Of a stretch of 64,000 nucleotides of DNA, positions 1-8,457 are shown piece by piece (the stretch's first letter is position 1; each line of letters begins with the position of its first letter). This DNA comes from JAPLDA01 sp043787975. Its GTDB lineage: Bacteria; Bacteroidota; Bacteroidia; AKYH767-A; 2013-40CM-41-45. The translations under genes were made by a program, and so were the position numbers. The notes under the pieces were generated by a model. That model searched no databases. It was not told where the DNA came from and saw nothing but the letters and a program-made list of their open reading frames with translations. Location of the stretch: NCBI GenBank assembly GCA_043787975.1, contig JAYVUK010000040.1, forward strand, positions 12,569 to 76,568, given 5' to 3'.

Positions 1-2
1 AT

Positions 3-293
3 CGCGTTTACCACATTGATGAAGCATTGGGAATTCAACATAGCAATTCGTCACTGTTAATTTCCTTCTCTCCGAATCCATTTATGGATCATACCACACT
101 TTCTCTTTCAGGTATGAATGGCAGAACTGTTTCGTTAATTATTACTGACGTAACGGGACGGGAAGTGAGGAGAGCAGAAAATATCTCTTCTTCTTATACA
201 ATCGAAAAAGGAAACCTGGCCAAAGGAATTTATTTCTATCAACTCACCGATGGAAATTCGATCAATGAAAAAGGAAAACTAGTGATACAGTAA
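3..293 (+). CDS. C-terminal end of a T9SS-secreted protein (partial)
   Basis: The reading frame is open from the left edge, so only the last 96 residues are visible. They form a type A T9SS C-terminal sorting domain: a short beta strand leads into SPNPF, then a TDVTGREV turn, then GIYFYQL and a final KLVIQ strand. This domain directs export across the outer membrane and is cleaved on attachment to the cell surface. The functional part lies outside the window, so the cargo's role cannot be told. The TTG at 27 is an internal codon and not a start. Confidence 0.85.
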   Translation, partial: RVYHIDEALGIQHSNSSLLISFSPNPFMDHTTLSLSGMNGRTVSLIITDVTGREVRRAENISSSYTIEKGNLAKGIYFYQLTDGNSINEKGKLVIQ

Positions 294-311
294 TTTCGTT
301 AATCGATAAAT

Positions 312-355
312 AATCAAAGCCCGATCCACTGAGTTTAGTGGATCGGGCTTTGATT
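312..355. terminator. Bidirectional hairpin between convergent genes
   Basis: A perfect 19-bp inverted repeat (312-330 with 337-355) with a 6-nt loop sits between the ends of the T9SS gene and rimM. The GC-rich core is GCCCGATCC, with A/T-rich flanks on both sides, so it can terminate both converging transcripts. Confidence 0.85.
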
Positions 356-386
356 TTGTAAAATATTTTTGAACTGATTTATTGGA

Positions 387-923
387 TTACAATAAATAAA
401 CATCAAGCAATCCTTCTGGCAGATCAATATGAAGTTCTTTTTTCTCGGTATTCAATTCTGAAATAAAATCTTCGTTGAGCGGGAATAAAACTTCTTTTCC
501 ATTTACGATGCAATGTGCGATCATCTGTTGAGGATACTCTTCAATTGCTTTTAACTGACCCAATGAGCCGTGAATGGTTTCAAAAACTTCGTAACCGACC
601 AGCGAGTTCCAATCCAATTCATCACCGGGCAATGAATTTACATTCGACTCTTCAACGTAAATTTTTTTTCCGGTAAGTTTCTTCGCTTCGGCCTCGGTGT
701 CGACATCTTCCAGTTTCAAAATCATGTCGCTCCTGTGTGTCTTTATTTCTTTCGCAAAAAAAGGAACCGGTTTACCTTCTAATTCAATGAAAAAGAATTT
801 TACTTTTTTATAATCATCCGCTTCACCGGTATGAATGGCAAAAACAGTCTCACCGTTAAAGCCATGTGGCTTGCTGATGAAACCGATGTTGATGAGTTGA
901 AGTTCGTCGAGATTCTTTTTCAT
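387..923 (-). CDS. rimM: 16S rRNA processing protein RimM
   Basis: RimM binds ribosomal protein S19 in the 30S head and helps late 16S maturation. The N-terminal RimM barrel shows IGFISKPHGFNGE, matching the family IG-I---HG--GE signature, and a PRC-barrel domain follows from about residue 105 (LVGYEVFE...). The open frame extends to a TTG at 971. I chose the ATG at 923 because the 178-residue product beginning MKKNLDELQ has the family's usual length and the 16 upstream residues are not RimM-like. In many bacteria rimM sits between rpsP and trmD. Here it ends against a convergent T9SS gene and has an unrelated small gene upstream, so that operon is broken up. Confidence 0.9.
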   Translation of the reverse strand: MKKNLDELQLINIGFISKPHGFNGETVFAIHTGEADDYKKVKFFFIELEGKPVPFFAKEIKTHRSDMILKLEDVDTEAEAKKLTGKKIYVEESNVNSLPGDELDWNSLVGYEVFETIHGSLGQLKAIEEYPQQMIAHCIVNGKEVLFPLNEDFISELNTEKKELHIDLPEGLLDVYLL

Positions 924-1052
924 GGAAAAGGAATAACTGTCCCAATTTTCCGCAAGGTATATTAAATTCAAAACTTCTGAACTTAGTAAACTTGTATTGA
1001 ATCGCGGCGTTTTGTGTTACGTGTAATATCCGATCATTGAACGGTACGTAAA

Positions 1053-1346
1053 TTACAACAAGTATTTAAGCAGACGTCTTTCAAGCTGGAGTTCCCTCTC
1101 TCTGTCTGAGAATGTCTGATACTGGTGTTGCGGGTTTACGATAAACTCTACCGTAGTAACACTGTCATTAATTTGTTTGACGGTGAGACGGAGCTTGTAC
1201 CTCCTGCCAAAAAAGAAATTTCTTCGCTCAGCGAATATTTCTCCTGAATGATAATTCACCACTACGTTTTTGAACCGGCTTGAAAGAGACCTTTCAAATC
1301 GTCTGAGCACTCGTTGTCCTTGTGCAATGACTGCCATTGTTTTCAT
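1053..1346 (-). CDS. Small basic protein of unknown function
   Basis: A 97-residue, arginine-rich protein (LRRFERSLSSRF near the N-terminus, LERRLLKYLL at the end) with no signal peptide, membrane segment or cysteine. I do not recognise the family. It lies 129 bp upstream of the rimM ATG on the same strand and could be co-transcribed. A second in-frame ATG is at codon 4. It could be a small RNA- or ribosome-associated protein, but nothing in the sequence proves this. Confidence 0.55.
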   Translation of the reverse strand: MKTMAVIAQGQRVLRRFERSLSSRFKNVVVNYHSGEIFAERRNFFFGRRYKLRLTVKQINDSVTTVEFIVNPQHQYQTFSDRERELQLERRLLKYLL

Positions 1347-1775
1347 GTTAATTGTTTTAAGGTAGTACCGGAATATGCCGGCTTATATACTTGTTGAATT
1401 CAAATGCGATTTTTTGGGCAATACAAATCCACTTTCCTTTTTAGAGGAATTTTTTAATGTTTAGAAAAGGTGGTGTGAGAGCTTAAGACAATTCGATCTT
1501 CTTATTGAAGATGTTCGAAATGCCTTCGTGATTAAAACAAATCTAAGGCGTGTCTATGAGTGATTTCAAAATTATTTGGCATTAAAAAAAAATAGCCTTG
1601 CGAAGAGAACTATTCGTAGGGTGAATGGAAAGAATTGTATGAGTTGGAGAGAGAGGATGTCCAATAAATAGACGAATTGCTATCAATTAAGCGGATTTTG
1701 ATTGGTATTTCACGGAATTTATTTTATATTTTTGTAAAGCGTGAATACATTCGATTTTCTTATCAAATTCCAATC
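1347..1775. other. Intergenic stretch, divergent promoters
   Basis: About 430 bases between divergent genes. Apart from the promoter box at 1727-1734 for the rightward genes I see no RNA gene, repeat or credible short ORF. The rightward frame is open from a TTG at 1677, but those extra residues look like untranslated leader. Confidence 0.5.
1727..1734 (+). promoter_or_regulatory. -7 box TATTTTTG upstream of the secreted-protein pair
   Basis: TATTTTTG matches the Bacteroidota -7 consensus TAnnTTTG. A TTG at 1702-1704 lies about 22 nt upstream as a possible -33 element. The ATG at 1776 would have a leader of about 35 nt. Confidence 0.45.
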
Positions 1776-2279
1776 ATGAAGAGCGTCTTTAAATCAGACG
1801 GGGAAAATTATAGTCTTTCCCTTAAGTTGTTATTGAGCATTGTACTCATTACGGTGTTTTTATTTGTTTCCAAAGTGGAGGCGCAGGCAGATTATTCCTC
1901 GAACCCTGTTTGGATAAAAATGATTGATGACTCAACTGCAAATTATTATGTAGTAATGAAAGCATACAATGAATACTGGAAGACGCATGTGAAACCTTCG
2001 GGTGAAGAAGAGGAGATGGCAGAAGGTGAAAAGGATTCAAAAGAAAGAGCACGGGAAACGAGAAGAGAAATAAAAAAGGATAGGAAGAAAACGGTAACTG
2101 AAGAAGATTTGAAAAAGCAGAATGAAAACAATTTGATAAAATATCATGTCAAAAGATTTGAGCAATGGACACGTGACGTAAAACCTTTTGTGCAGGAAGA
2201 TGGAAGAATATTAACCAACCATGAACGAATGGAAATCTGGAATAAGCAACAGGAAGAAATGAAGCAACAGCAGAAATAA
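1776..2279 (+). CDS. Exported charged small protein, unknown function
   Basis: Translation from the ATG at 1776 gives 167 residues: a signal peptide or anchor (SLKLLLSIVLITVFLF... ending VEAQA) and a mature part very rich in Lys and Glu (residues about 70-167), probably helical. A longer frame from a TTG at 1677 would place the hydrophobic segment deep inside the protein, so I prefer the ATG. The gene ends 7 nt before the large BNR/Ig protein gene, so they are almost certainly co-transcribed. I do not recognise the family. It may assist export or anchoring of its large partner, but that is inference from position only. Confidence 0.7.
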   Translation: MKSVFKSDGENYSLSLKLLLSIVLITVFLFVSKVEAQADYSSNPVWIKMIDDSTANYYVVMKAYNEYWKTHVKPSGEEEEMAEGEKDSKERARETRREIKKDRKKTVTEEDLKKQNENNLIKYHVKRFEQWTRDVKPFVQEDGRILTNHERMEIWNKQQEEMKQQQK

Positions 2280-2286
2280 ATTAAGG

Positions 2287-5200
2287 ATGAGAAAAATTTA
2301 CATTCTTACTTCTTTGTACATTCTTGTGAATGCATTTTCTTTGTCAGCCCAGCTGGCAAACTGGAGCGCCTTGTTGCCTGCATTTTTTCCTACCAATGCG
2401 AGCGGACAGATTCATGGAATCAGCAGGGTGAGTCAATTAAAATTTCATCCCACCAGTTCAAGTAAAATGTATGCGGTGAGTGCTCGTGGTGGTTTGTTTA
2501 TTTCAACCAACGGTGGAACGAACTGGAACGTTGCGCCGGGTTGTGATGTGATGCCATCTTCAAGCTTTGCCTCCGTCTGTATTGATATTACCAACGACCA
2601 GGTTATTTACCTTGGTGCAGGTGATCACAATTATTATAGTTTAGGAGGAGCCGCAGGTGTTTGGAAATCCACGAACGGAGGAACAACGTTCACACAGACC
2701 ACACTCAACAATAAAATAATTGTTGAGATGGTAATGGATCCGAATGATCACAATGTAATTGTTGCGGTTACGGATGGTGGTGTTTACAAAACAATTAATG
2801 GCGGAAGCTCATGGACATTGAAAACTGCATCACGCCAGTTTGATGATCTCAAACAAAAAACTCCTACATCACGTGTGTTGTTTGCTGCAACAAGAGATTC
2901 AGCATTTTTTCGCTCACCGGATTTCGGAGATACCTGGTCGCAAATCACTTCCGGTATCGTGTTGCCTTCAGGTGTTACCAATGGAAACGGTTGTCGTGTT
3001 GCAGTTACTCCTGCTGACACAAATGTGGTTTACCTTGGCATGGTTGCGAATTCAGGTCTCATTTATAAATCGACAGATGGCGGAACTTCGTTTACTGCGA
3101 TGAAGACCACAGTTCCTCCTTACCTTACCTATTACGATAATCTATCTACTTCTTCTGGACAAGGTGATTACAATTTTGGAATTGGTGTTGATCGTGTGAA
3201 TGCAAATATTCTCTACCTCGTTGCGCATAACGTCTGGAAGTCAACCGATGGTGGAGCAACATGGGCTCAATTGACAAATTGGTATGCGAAAGTGCATACA
3301 GATATGCACCAGGTAATTGTCAGCCCGTATAATACCGGCCAGGTTTGGGATATGAATGATGGCGGAGTTTGGTTAAGCACCGATGGCGGAAACAATTGGG
3401 TGCCGAAGAGTGACGGAATCTATGGGTATGAAATTTACCATGGAAGTTGCAGTCCTACCCGAAGAGATATGGTGACCATCGGAACGCAGGATAACGGTGA
3501 ACTGTATGCGAATTCAACGGCATGGTTTACCAATCGTGGAGGTGACTGGCAATCGCATGGTGTGTTTGATTACCGCGCAAACAGTTCCATGGTATATTAT
3601 TTTGATCCTGATTGGGGCGGTATTCCTCTTCCAAAGCGAAGATTGGTAAATGGAAGTGATGCTTCATACGGGCTTCCTGCTACGGCAACCAACTTATCAG
3701 ACATTGCATTTAACAGGAGCAATATAAATCTTGCTTTCGCTGCTGACACTTTGATCTTCCGGACAACCAATCTTACTGTAACAACGCCTTCATGGACAGA
3801 AATACTTAACACAGGTAGAAGAATTGTTGCCGTGCATTCTTCCGTTGCTGATGCAAACAGGTTGTATGTAATCACAGACAATCAATTGATGTATGTTTCG
3901 ACCAATGCGTTGAGTGTTACACCGACATTTACATCGTATGCATTGCCGAATACAACCAACAATGCTGCAAGCATTACCACGGTTAAATTATCTCCCAATA
4001 CAATCTATGTTACCTGCAATACAAAAGTGTATCGTTCCACTGATAACGGTGTTAACTGGACAAACATTACATACAATCTCCCTTCTGTAAATCATGTACG
4101 TGTTCTTGCTGACGAATATTATTCTGCCAACGAATTAGTTTTTATTGCAAGCAACAATGCCGTTTATTATAAAACAGTAAGTGCCGGAAGCTGGACAATC
4201 TACAACACGAATCTTCCTTCACGTACGTCTATTGTAGATATGTCGATCTATAATGATAGCACGTCGAATACACTTTTAAGAGTTGCAACCTATGGTCGAG
4301 GTATATGGGAAACTGCGATTACAAATCTTCATTCACTGAATGCGGCCTTTGCTGCTGACAATACAAATCCATGTGCGGGAACAACTGTTCAATTCTCCGA
4401 TCTGTCAGTAGGAAATGTAACTTCACGATCATGGTCCTTTCCGGGTGGAACTCCGCCAACATCTACGTCTGCAACTCCGTCGGTTGTTTACAATGCAAAT
4501 GGTTCTTACAATGTTACACTCACTGTTTCCGATGGTGTTTCAAACAGCACTGCAACGCAAACAAATTACATTGTAACCGCTGGAACTGCTCTTCCTCTGA
4601 CAGAAGGATTTGAAGGAGCAACTGATCCGCCTTCAGGATGGAAAAATATTGACAAAGGAACGGCCGGTTACTTATGGACGAAGACTTCTGTAGCAGGAGG
4701 TTTTGGTACATCTGCCAACTCCATGTTTTTTGATAACTACTCATGGAATGTTCCGGGAGAAAAAGACGAACTCCAGGTAGAGCGTTTGGACTTTTCCGGA
4801 TTTACCTCTCTCACGCTAACATTCGATGTTGCTTACCAGGTTTATTCAGGATATTCTGATTCACTTGTGGTATTGATTTCAACTGATTGCGGTACTAATT
4901 TCACCCGTGTATATAATAAAGGAGGAAGTACCTTGTCAACTGCAGGAAGTGCCACTGCTGATTTCGTTCCTACAGCTGCCCAATGGAGAACTGAAACGGT
5001 GAACCTGAATGCATACGTTGGCCAGGCAAATGTGATTGTCGAATTTCAAAACGTCAACGGTTTTGGTAATAACCTGTACATTGATAACATTAACATGAAT
5101 GGAACCCCTGCGACCCAGGCGGCCATTGCCATCGCACTGTCAGCCGGAACCAATCCACAATGTGCGGGAGCTTCTGTAACATTTACAGCATTTCCGACAA

Positions 5201-7062
5201 ATGGAGGAACAACTCCTGTTTATCAATGGAAAATAAACGGCACCAATACAGGTACGAATAGTACCACCTTTAGCACATCTTCATTGACAAATGGACAAGT
5301 GGTAACGTGTGTTATGACATCCAATCTTCCCGGGGTAACGGGAAATCCTGCAACATCGAATGCAATTACCATGACAGTGAATTCTTTGGTGGCTGCAAGT
5401 GTCGCTATAGCTGCGGTTCCTGCCGGAGCCATTTGTCCCGGAACAAACGTCACTTTCACGGCAACACCAACCAATGGAGGAGCACCCGTTTATCAATGGA
5501 AAAAAAACGGAACCAATGTCGGAAGTAACAGTGCAACCTATGCAGATGCAGCTTTGACAAATGGAAATACGATCACATGTGATATGACCTCAACGACTGC
5601 ATGTGTAACCGGAAGTCCTGCAACATCGAATACGATTACGATGGTCGTGAATCCGAATGTCACAGCAGGTGTGAGTATTGCTGCAGTTCCAGCCGGAGCA
5701 ATCTGTTCTGGAACAAACGTCACATTCACTGCGACACCGACAAATGGTGGCACACCATCTTATCAATGGACAAAAAACGGAACTAATGTAGGAACCAACA
5801 GCGTAACGTATGCTGATGCAGGTTTGGCAAATGGAAATACAATTAATTGTTTAATGACGTCAACTGCTTTGTGCGTAACCGGAAGTCCGGCAACTTCAGC
5901 TACCATTACCATGTCAGTGAATTCTTCGGTTGCCGCCAGTGTAGCCGTCGCTGCGGTTCCGGCAGGAGCAATCTGTCCGGGAACGAGCGTAACGTTTACA
6001 GCAACACCGACCAATGGCGGCACACCATCGTACCAATGGAAAAAAAATGGAACCAATGTGGGAACCAATAGTGCAACATACACGGATGCAGGTTTAGCGG
6101 ATGGGAATACGATTACTTGTGTGATGACATCAAGTGTGACGTGTGTAACAGGAAGTCCCGCAACTTCGAATACAATCGCCATGACAGTGAATCCGAATGT
6201 AGTGGTGGGTGTCAGCATTGCAGCAGTTCCTTCCGGACCAATTTGCGCGGGTACGAGTGTAGTGTTTACTGCAACACCTGTTAATGGTGGTGCTTCGCCT
6301 GCCTATCAATGGAGGAAGAATGGAACAATTACCGGAATCACGACACCAACGTATACGGATGCTAACCTCTCCAATGGAAATGTGATACTCTGCAGATTGA
6401 TTTCGAATGCTCCTTGTGTAAGCGGGAATCCGGCGACCAGTTCTCTAATGATGACTGTGAATCCGAATGTAACGGCAGGTGTTAGTATAGCTGCAGTTCC
6501 TTCCGGAACAATCTGTCCGGGAACGAATGTGACATTTACTCCGACTCCGGTCAACGGTGGAACACCATCTTATCAATGGAAAAAAAATAGTACAAACGTT
6601 GGAAACGCCAATACGTTTTCAAGTTCAACACTTGCGAATAATGATACCTTGAAATGTGTAATGACTTCCAATGCTGCATGTGTAAGCGGAAGTCCTGCAA
6701 CTTCCAATTCCATCATCACTATGCTTGGTGCTTGCACACTTACGATCAACTTAAAAGCATTTATCGAAGGATTTTATATTCACGGTGCTGATTCAATGGT
6801 TGCTGTGATTGATCCTTCAAATCAACCAACATTATGCGATACAGTCACGCTGGAATTAGCTGATTCAGCTTCATTGCTTAAGATTGCCACTTCGAAAGCC
6901 GTTATTAATACACACGGCCAGGGAATATTTAATTTCACGGGATTGGTATCCCAGCACCGATACTACATCATTTTCCGTCATCGCAATTCATTGGAGACGT
7001 GGAGTAAATATTCATTCCTGTTTTCTTCTTCAACCATGAATTTTGATTTTACTACGCCGTAA
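2287..7062 (+). CDS. Giant secreted protein: sortilin-type BNR propeller, PKD, jelly-roll, six Ig-like repeats
   Basis: A 1591-residue exported protein. Order: signal peptide (1 to about 21, ending SLSAQ); a Vps10/sortilin-like region (about 30-680) with at least seven Asp-box turns such as KSTNGGTTF, KTINGGSSW and STDGGNNW; a PKD domain (about 685-765); a beta-sandwich of the choice-of-anchor type (about 770-940, from LTEGFEG); six tandem Ig-like units of about 90 residues (about 945-1480), each with CPGT-V-FTATP and YQWKKNGTN motifs; and a C-terminal module beginning NLKAFIEGFY. Related Bacteroidota proteins often continue after that module with a sorting or dockerin-like tail. Here the protein stops at DFTTP, with no recognisable T9SS signal. 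Likely an extracellular or surface adhesin or glycan-binding protein; the substrate is unknown. Confidence 0.85.
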   Translation: MRKIYILTSLYILVNAFSLSAQLANWSALLPAFFPTNASGQIHGISRVSQLKFHPTSSSKMYAVSARGGLFISTNGGTNWNVAPGCDVMPSSSFASVCIDITNDQVIYLGAGDHNYYSLGGAAGVWKSTNGGTTFTQTTLNNKIIVEMVMDPNDHNVIVAVTDGGVYKTINGGSSWTLKTASRQFDDLKQKTPTSRVLFAATRDSAFFRSPDFGDTWSQITSGIVLPSGVTNGNGCRVAVTPADTNVVYLGMVANSGLIYKSTDGGTSFTAMKTTVPPYLTYYDNLSTSSGQGDYNFGIGVDRVNANILYLVAHNVWKSTDGGATWAQLTNWYAKVHTDMHQVIVSPYNTGQVWDMNDGGVWLSTDGGNNWVPKSDGIYGYEIYHGSCSPTRRDMVTIGTQDNGELYANSTAWFTNRGGDWQSHGVFDYRANSSMVYYFDPDWGGIPLPKRRLVNGSDASYGLPATATNLSDIAFNRSNINLAFAADTLIFRTTNLTVTTPSWTEILNTGRRIVAVHSSVADANRLYVITDNQLMYVSTNALSVTPTFTSYALPNTTNNAASITTVKLSPNTIYVTCNTKVYRSTDNGVNWTNITYNLPSVNHVRVLADEYYSANELVFIASNNAVYYKTVSAGSWTIYNTNLPSRTSIVDMSIYNDSTSNTLLRVATYGRGIWETAITNLHSLNAAFAADNTNPCAGTTVQFSDLSVGNVTSRSWSFPGGTPPTSTSATPSVVYNANGSYNVTLTVSDGVSNSTATQTNYIVTAGTALPLTEGFEGATDPPSGWKNIDKGTAGYLWTKTSVAGGFGTSANSMFFDNYSWNVPGEKDELQVERLDFSGFTSLTLTFDVAYQVYSGYSDSLVVLISTDCGTNFTRVYNKGGSTLSTAGSATADFVPTAAQWRTETVNLNAYVGQANVIVEFQNVNGFGNNLYIDNINMNGTPATQAAIAIALSAGTNPQCAGASVTFTAFPTNGGTTPVYQWKINGTNTGTNSTTFSTSSLTNGQVVTCVMTSNLPGVTGNPATSNAITMTVNSLVAASVAIAAVPAGAICPGTNVTFTATPTNGGAPVYQWKKNGTNVGSNSATYADAALTNGNTITCDMTSTTACVTGSPATSNTITMVVNPNVTAGVSIAAVPAGAICSGTNVTFTATPTNGGTPSYQWTKNGTNVGTNSVTYADAGLANGNTINCLMTSTALCVTGSPATSATITMSVNSSVAASVAVAAVPAGAICPGTSVTFTATPTNGGTPSYQWKKNGTNVGTNSATYTDAGLADGNTITCVMTSSVTCVTGSPATSNTIAMTVNPNVVVGVSIAAVPSGPICAGTSVVFTATPVNGGASPAYQWRKNGTITGITTPTYTDANLSNGNVILCRLISNAPCVSGNPATSSLMMTVNPNVTAGVSIAAVPSGTICPGTNVTFTPTPVNGGTPSYQWKKNSTNVGNANTFSSSTLANNDTLKCVMTSNAACVSGSPATSNSIITMLGACTLTINLKAFIEGFYIHGADSMVAVIDPSNQPTLCDTVTLELADSASLLKIATSKAVINTHGQGIFNFTGLVSQHRYYIIFRHRNSLETWSKYSFLFSSSTMNFDFTTP
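5119..6741 (+). repeat. Six tandem 270-bp coding repeats (Ig-like units)
   Basis: Unit starts fall at about 5119, 5392, 5662, 5932, 6202 and 6472. The spacing is 273 bp once and then exactly 270 bp four times. The units stay in frame and encode near-identical Ig-like domains. Constant spacing and high DNA similarity indicate expansion by unequal recombination. Confidence 0.9.
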
Positions 7063-7085
7063 ATATTCGGTTCAATATTTTTTTT
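7061..7085 (+). terminator. A/T-stem hairpin with T-tract
   Basis: AAATATT (7061-7067) pairs with AATATTT (7074-7080) around a 6-nt loop, and the T run continues to 7085. It overlaps the stop codon of the giant protein gene. The all-A/T stem is weak, but the T-tract is typical of a factor-independent terminator. Confidence 0.4.
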
Positions 7086-7140
7086 CGGAATGGAATTCCT
7101 GCTGGTGTTTTGGAATGATTAAATAAATTCTTCAGAAGGC

Positions 7141-7205
7141 ATGTCCAAACTCATTTTACAATGTGATTTTCGTCATGTTTATAAAATTGATACCGGCTAC
7201 TTTTG
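7141..7205 (+). promoter_or_regulatory. Tandem CRP/FNR-type operator pair plus -7 box for the kinase/regulator operon
   Basis: The proximal palindrome is GTGA-N6-TCAT (7163-7176, centre 7169.5). The distal one is ATGT-N6-TCAT (7141-7154, centre 7147.5), one base off the consensus. Centres are 22 bp apart. A perfect -7 box TACTTTTG lies at 7198-7205, starting 28.5 bp after the proximal centre. The same layout recurs at 9528, 17652, 18765 and 25464. A site here suggests autoregulation of the kinase/REC-CRP operon. Confidence 0.65.
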
Positions 7206-7253
7206 TAGCCAACTATGAGTAAATTAGCCGGCTATCTATTTTTAACGGAAAAA

Positions 7254-8435
7254 ATGCAAAGCAAAGAAGGAATTGAAGCCCTTTTTCTGTATGCTACCGA
7301 AGGAATTCTTGTTGTCAATGACAAAGGAGAAATTATTCGCATTAATCCAAGCGCGGAAAAACTTTTCGGATATGAGAAAGGAGAACTGCTCAGAAAAAAA
7401 ATAGAACTCCTTGTACCAAAATCTCTTTCCGGGAGACATCATGAACATCGCGATAAATACAATCATAATCCGCACGCCCGTTCCATGGGTCTTGGAATCG
7501 AACTTTTCGGGCAAAAGAAAGACGGAAGAGAATTTCCTGTTGAGATCAGCTTAAGTCCGTACAAAAATGAGGAAGAAAGTTTTGTGATTGCTTTTATCGT
7601 GGATATAACTTTTCGAAAAGAAGCCGAATTACGATTAAAGAATTATTCAGCAGATCTTGAGAAGCAGGTTAGAAACAGAACGATGATATTGAATGAGGCT
7701 GTTGAAGAACTGGAAAGGACTAAAAAGAATTTATTTGATGCGCTTGAAAAGGAAAGAGAATTGAATGAATTGAAGTCCCGGTTTGTTTCGATGGCTTCGC
7801 ATGAATTCCGGACTCCGCTCGCAACTATTTTATCGTCCGTATCGCTCGTAGCAAAATACGGAGAGTTGAATGAAAAGGAAAAGCAAAGCAAACACATCAG
7901 CCGCATCAAGTCATCCATCAGTGACCTGACCGACATATTGAATGATTTTCTTTCTGTAAGTAAGCTCGAAGAAGGAAAGGTAGCATGTGCTCCTGAAAAA
8001 TTCAACATACATGAATTTGTTTCAGGAATCATCACTGAGATGCAATCAGTCGCAAAAGAAAATCAGAAAATTAATTACAGGCACACCGGCAATGAACTGG
8101 TTTCACTGGATAAAAAATTGCTGAAAAATATTTTGTTCAACCTGATTTCAAATGCCATCAAATTTTCTCCTGAAGAAAAAACCGTCGAGGTCGGAACTGA
8201 ATTTACCGGTAAGCATTTAAAAGTAGAAGTTAGGGATCAAGGAATGGGAATCCCATTCGAAGATCAAAAGCATCTGTTTGAGCGCTTCTTCAGGGGGCAT
8301 AATGCTACTCACGTTCAGGGAACGGGATTAGGACTCAACATTGTTGCAAAGTATGTTGAGTTGATGAATGGCTTAATTACGTTTGAGAGTAAAGAGGAAA
8401 AGGGTACAATGTTTTCAATTAATTTTCCGCAATAA
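7254..8435 (+). CDS. PAS-domain sensor histidine kinase
   Basis: Soluble kinase with no membrane segment: a PAS domain (about residues 8-125), a coiled coil, HisKA with the phospho-acceptor His in SHEFRTPL (about residue 183), then a HATPase with N-box NLISNAIKF, G1 DQGMGIP and G2 GTGLGL. The frame also has an ATG at 7215, but the -7 box ends at 7205, which would leave almost no leader. The ATG at 7254 follows a GGAAAAA stretch and is preferred (393 residues). The PAS domain resembles FixL's (RHHEHRDKY, NPH, KKDGREFP) and has a His where FixL binds haem. Generic PAS domains also share that motif, so the signal sensed is unknown. Partner of the REC-CRP regulator 22 nt downstream. Confidence 0.88.
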   Translation: MQSKEGIEALFLYATEGILVVNDKGEIIRINPSAEKLFGYEKGELLRKKIELLVPKSLSGRHHEHRDKYNHNPHARSMGLGIELFGQKKDGREFPVEISLSPYKNEEESFVIAFIVDITFRKEAELRLKNYSADLEKQVRNRTMILNEAVEELERTKKNLFDALEKERELNELKSRFVSMASHEFRTPLATILSSVSLVAKYGELNEKEKQSKHISRIKSSISDLTDILNDFLSVSKLEEGKVACAPEKFNIHEFVSGIITEMQSVAKENQKINYRHTGNELVSLDKKLLKNILFNLISNAIKFSPEEKTVEVGTEFTGKHLKVEVRDQGMGIPFEDQKHLFERFFRGHNATHVQGTGLGLNIVAKYVELMNGLITFESKEEKGTMFSINFPQ

Positions 8436-8457
8436 ACAAGCACAAAAATAAGTACAG

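Noticed and set aside
1677..1775. Longer N-terminus for the charged exported protein from the TTG at 1677
   Set aside because: The extension runs through a good -7 promoter box (1727-1734) and would bury the signal peptide, so the ATG at 1776 is preferred.
5763..6218. 151-codon antisense ORF within the Ig-repeat region
   Set aside because: It lies opposite the repeats of the giant protein, is itself periodic, has no leader signals, and arises from codon bias on the coding strand.
5119..6741. CRISPR-like regular repeat spacing
   Set aside because: The repeats are 270 bp, coding and in frame, with no short direct repeat/spacer structure and no cas genes.
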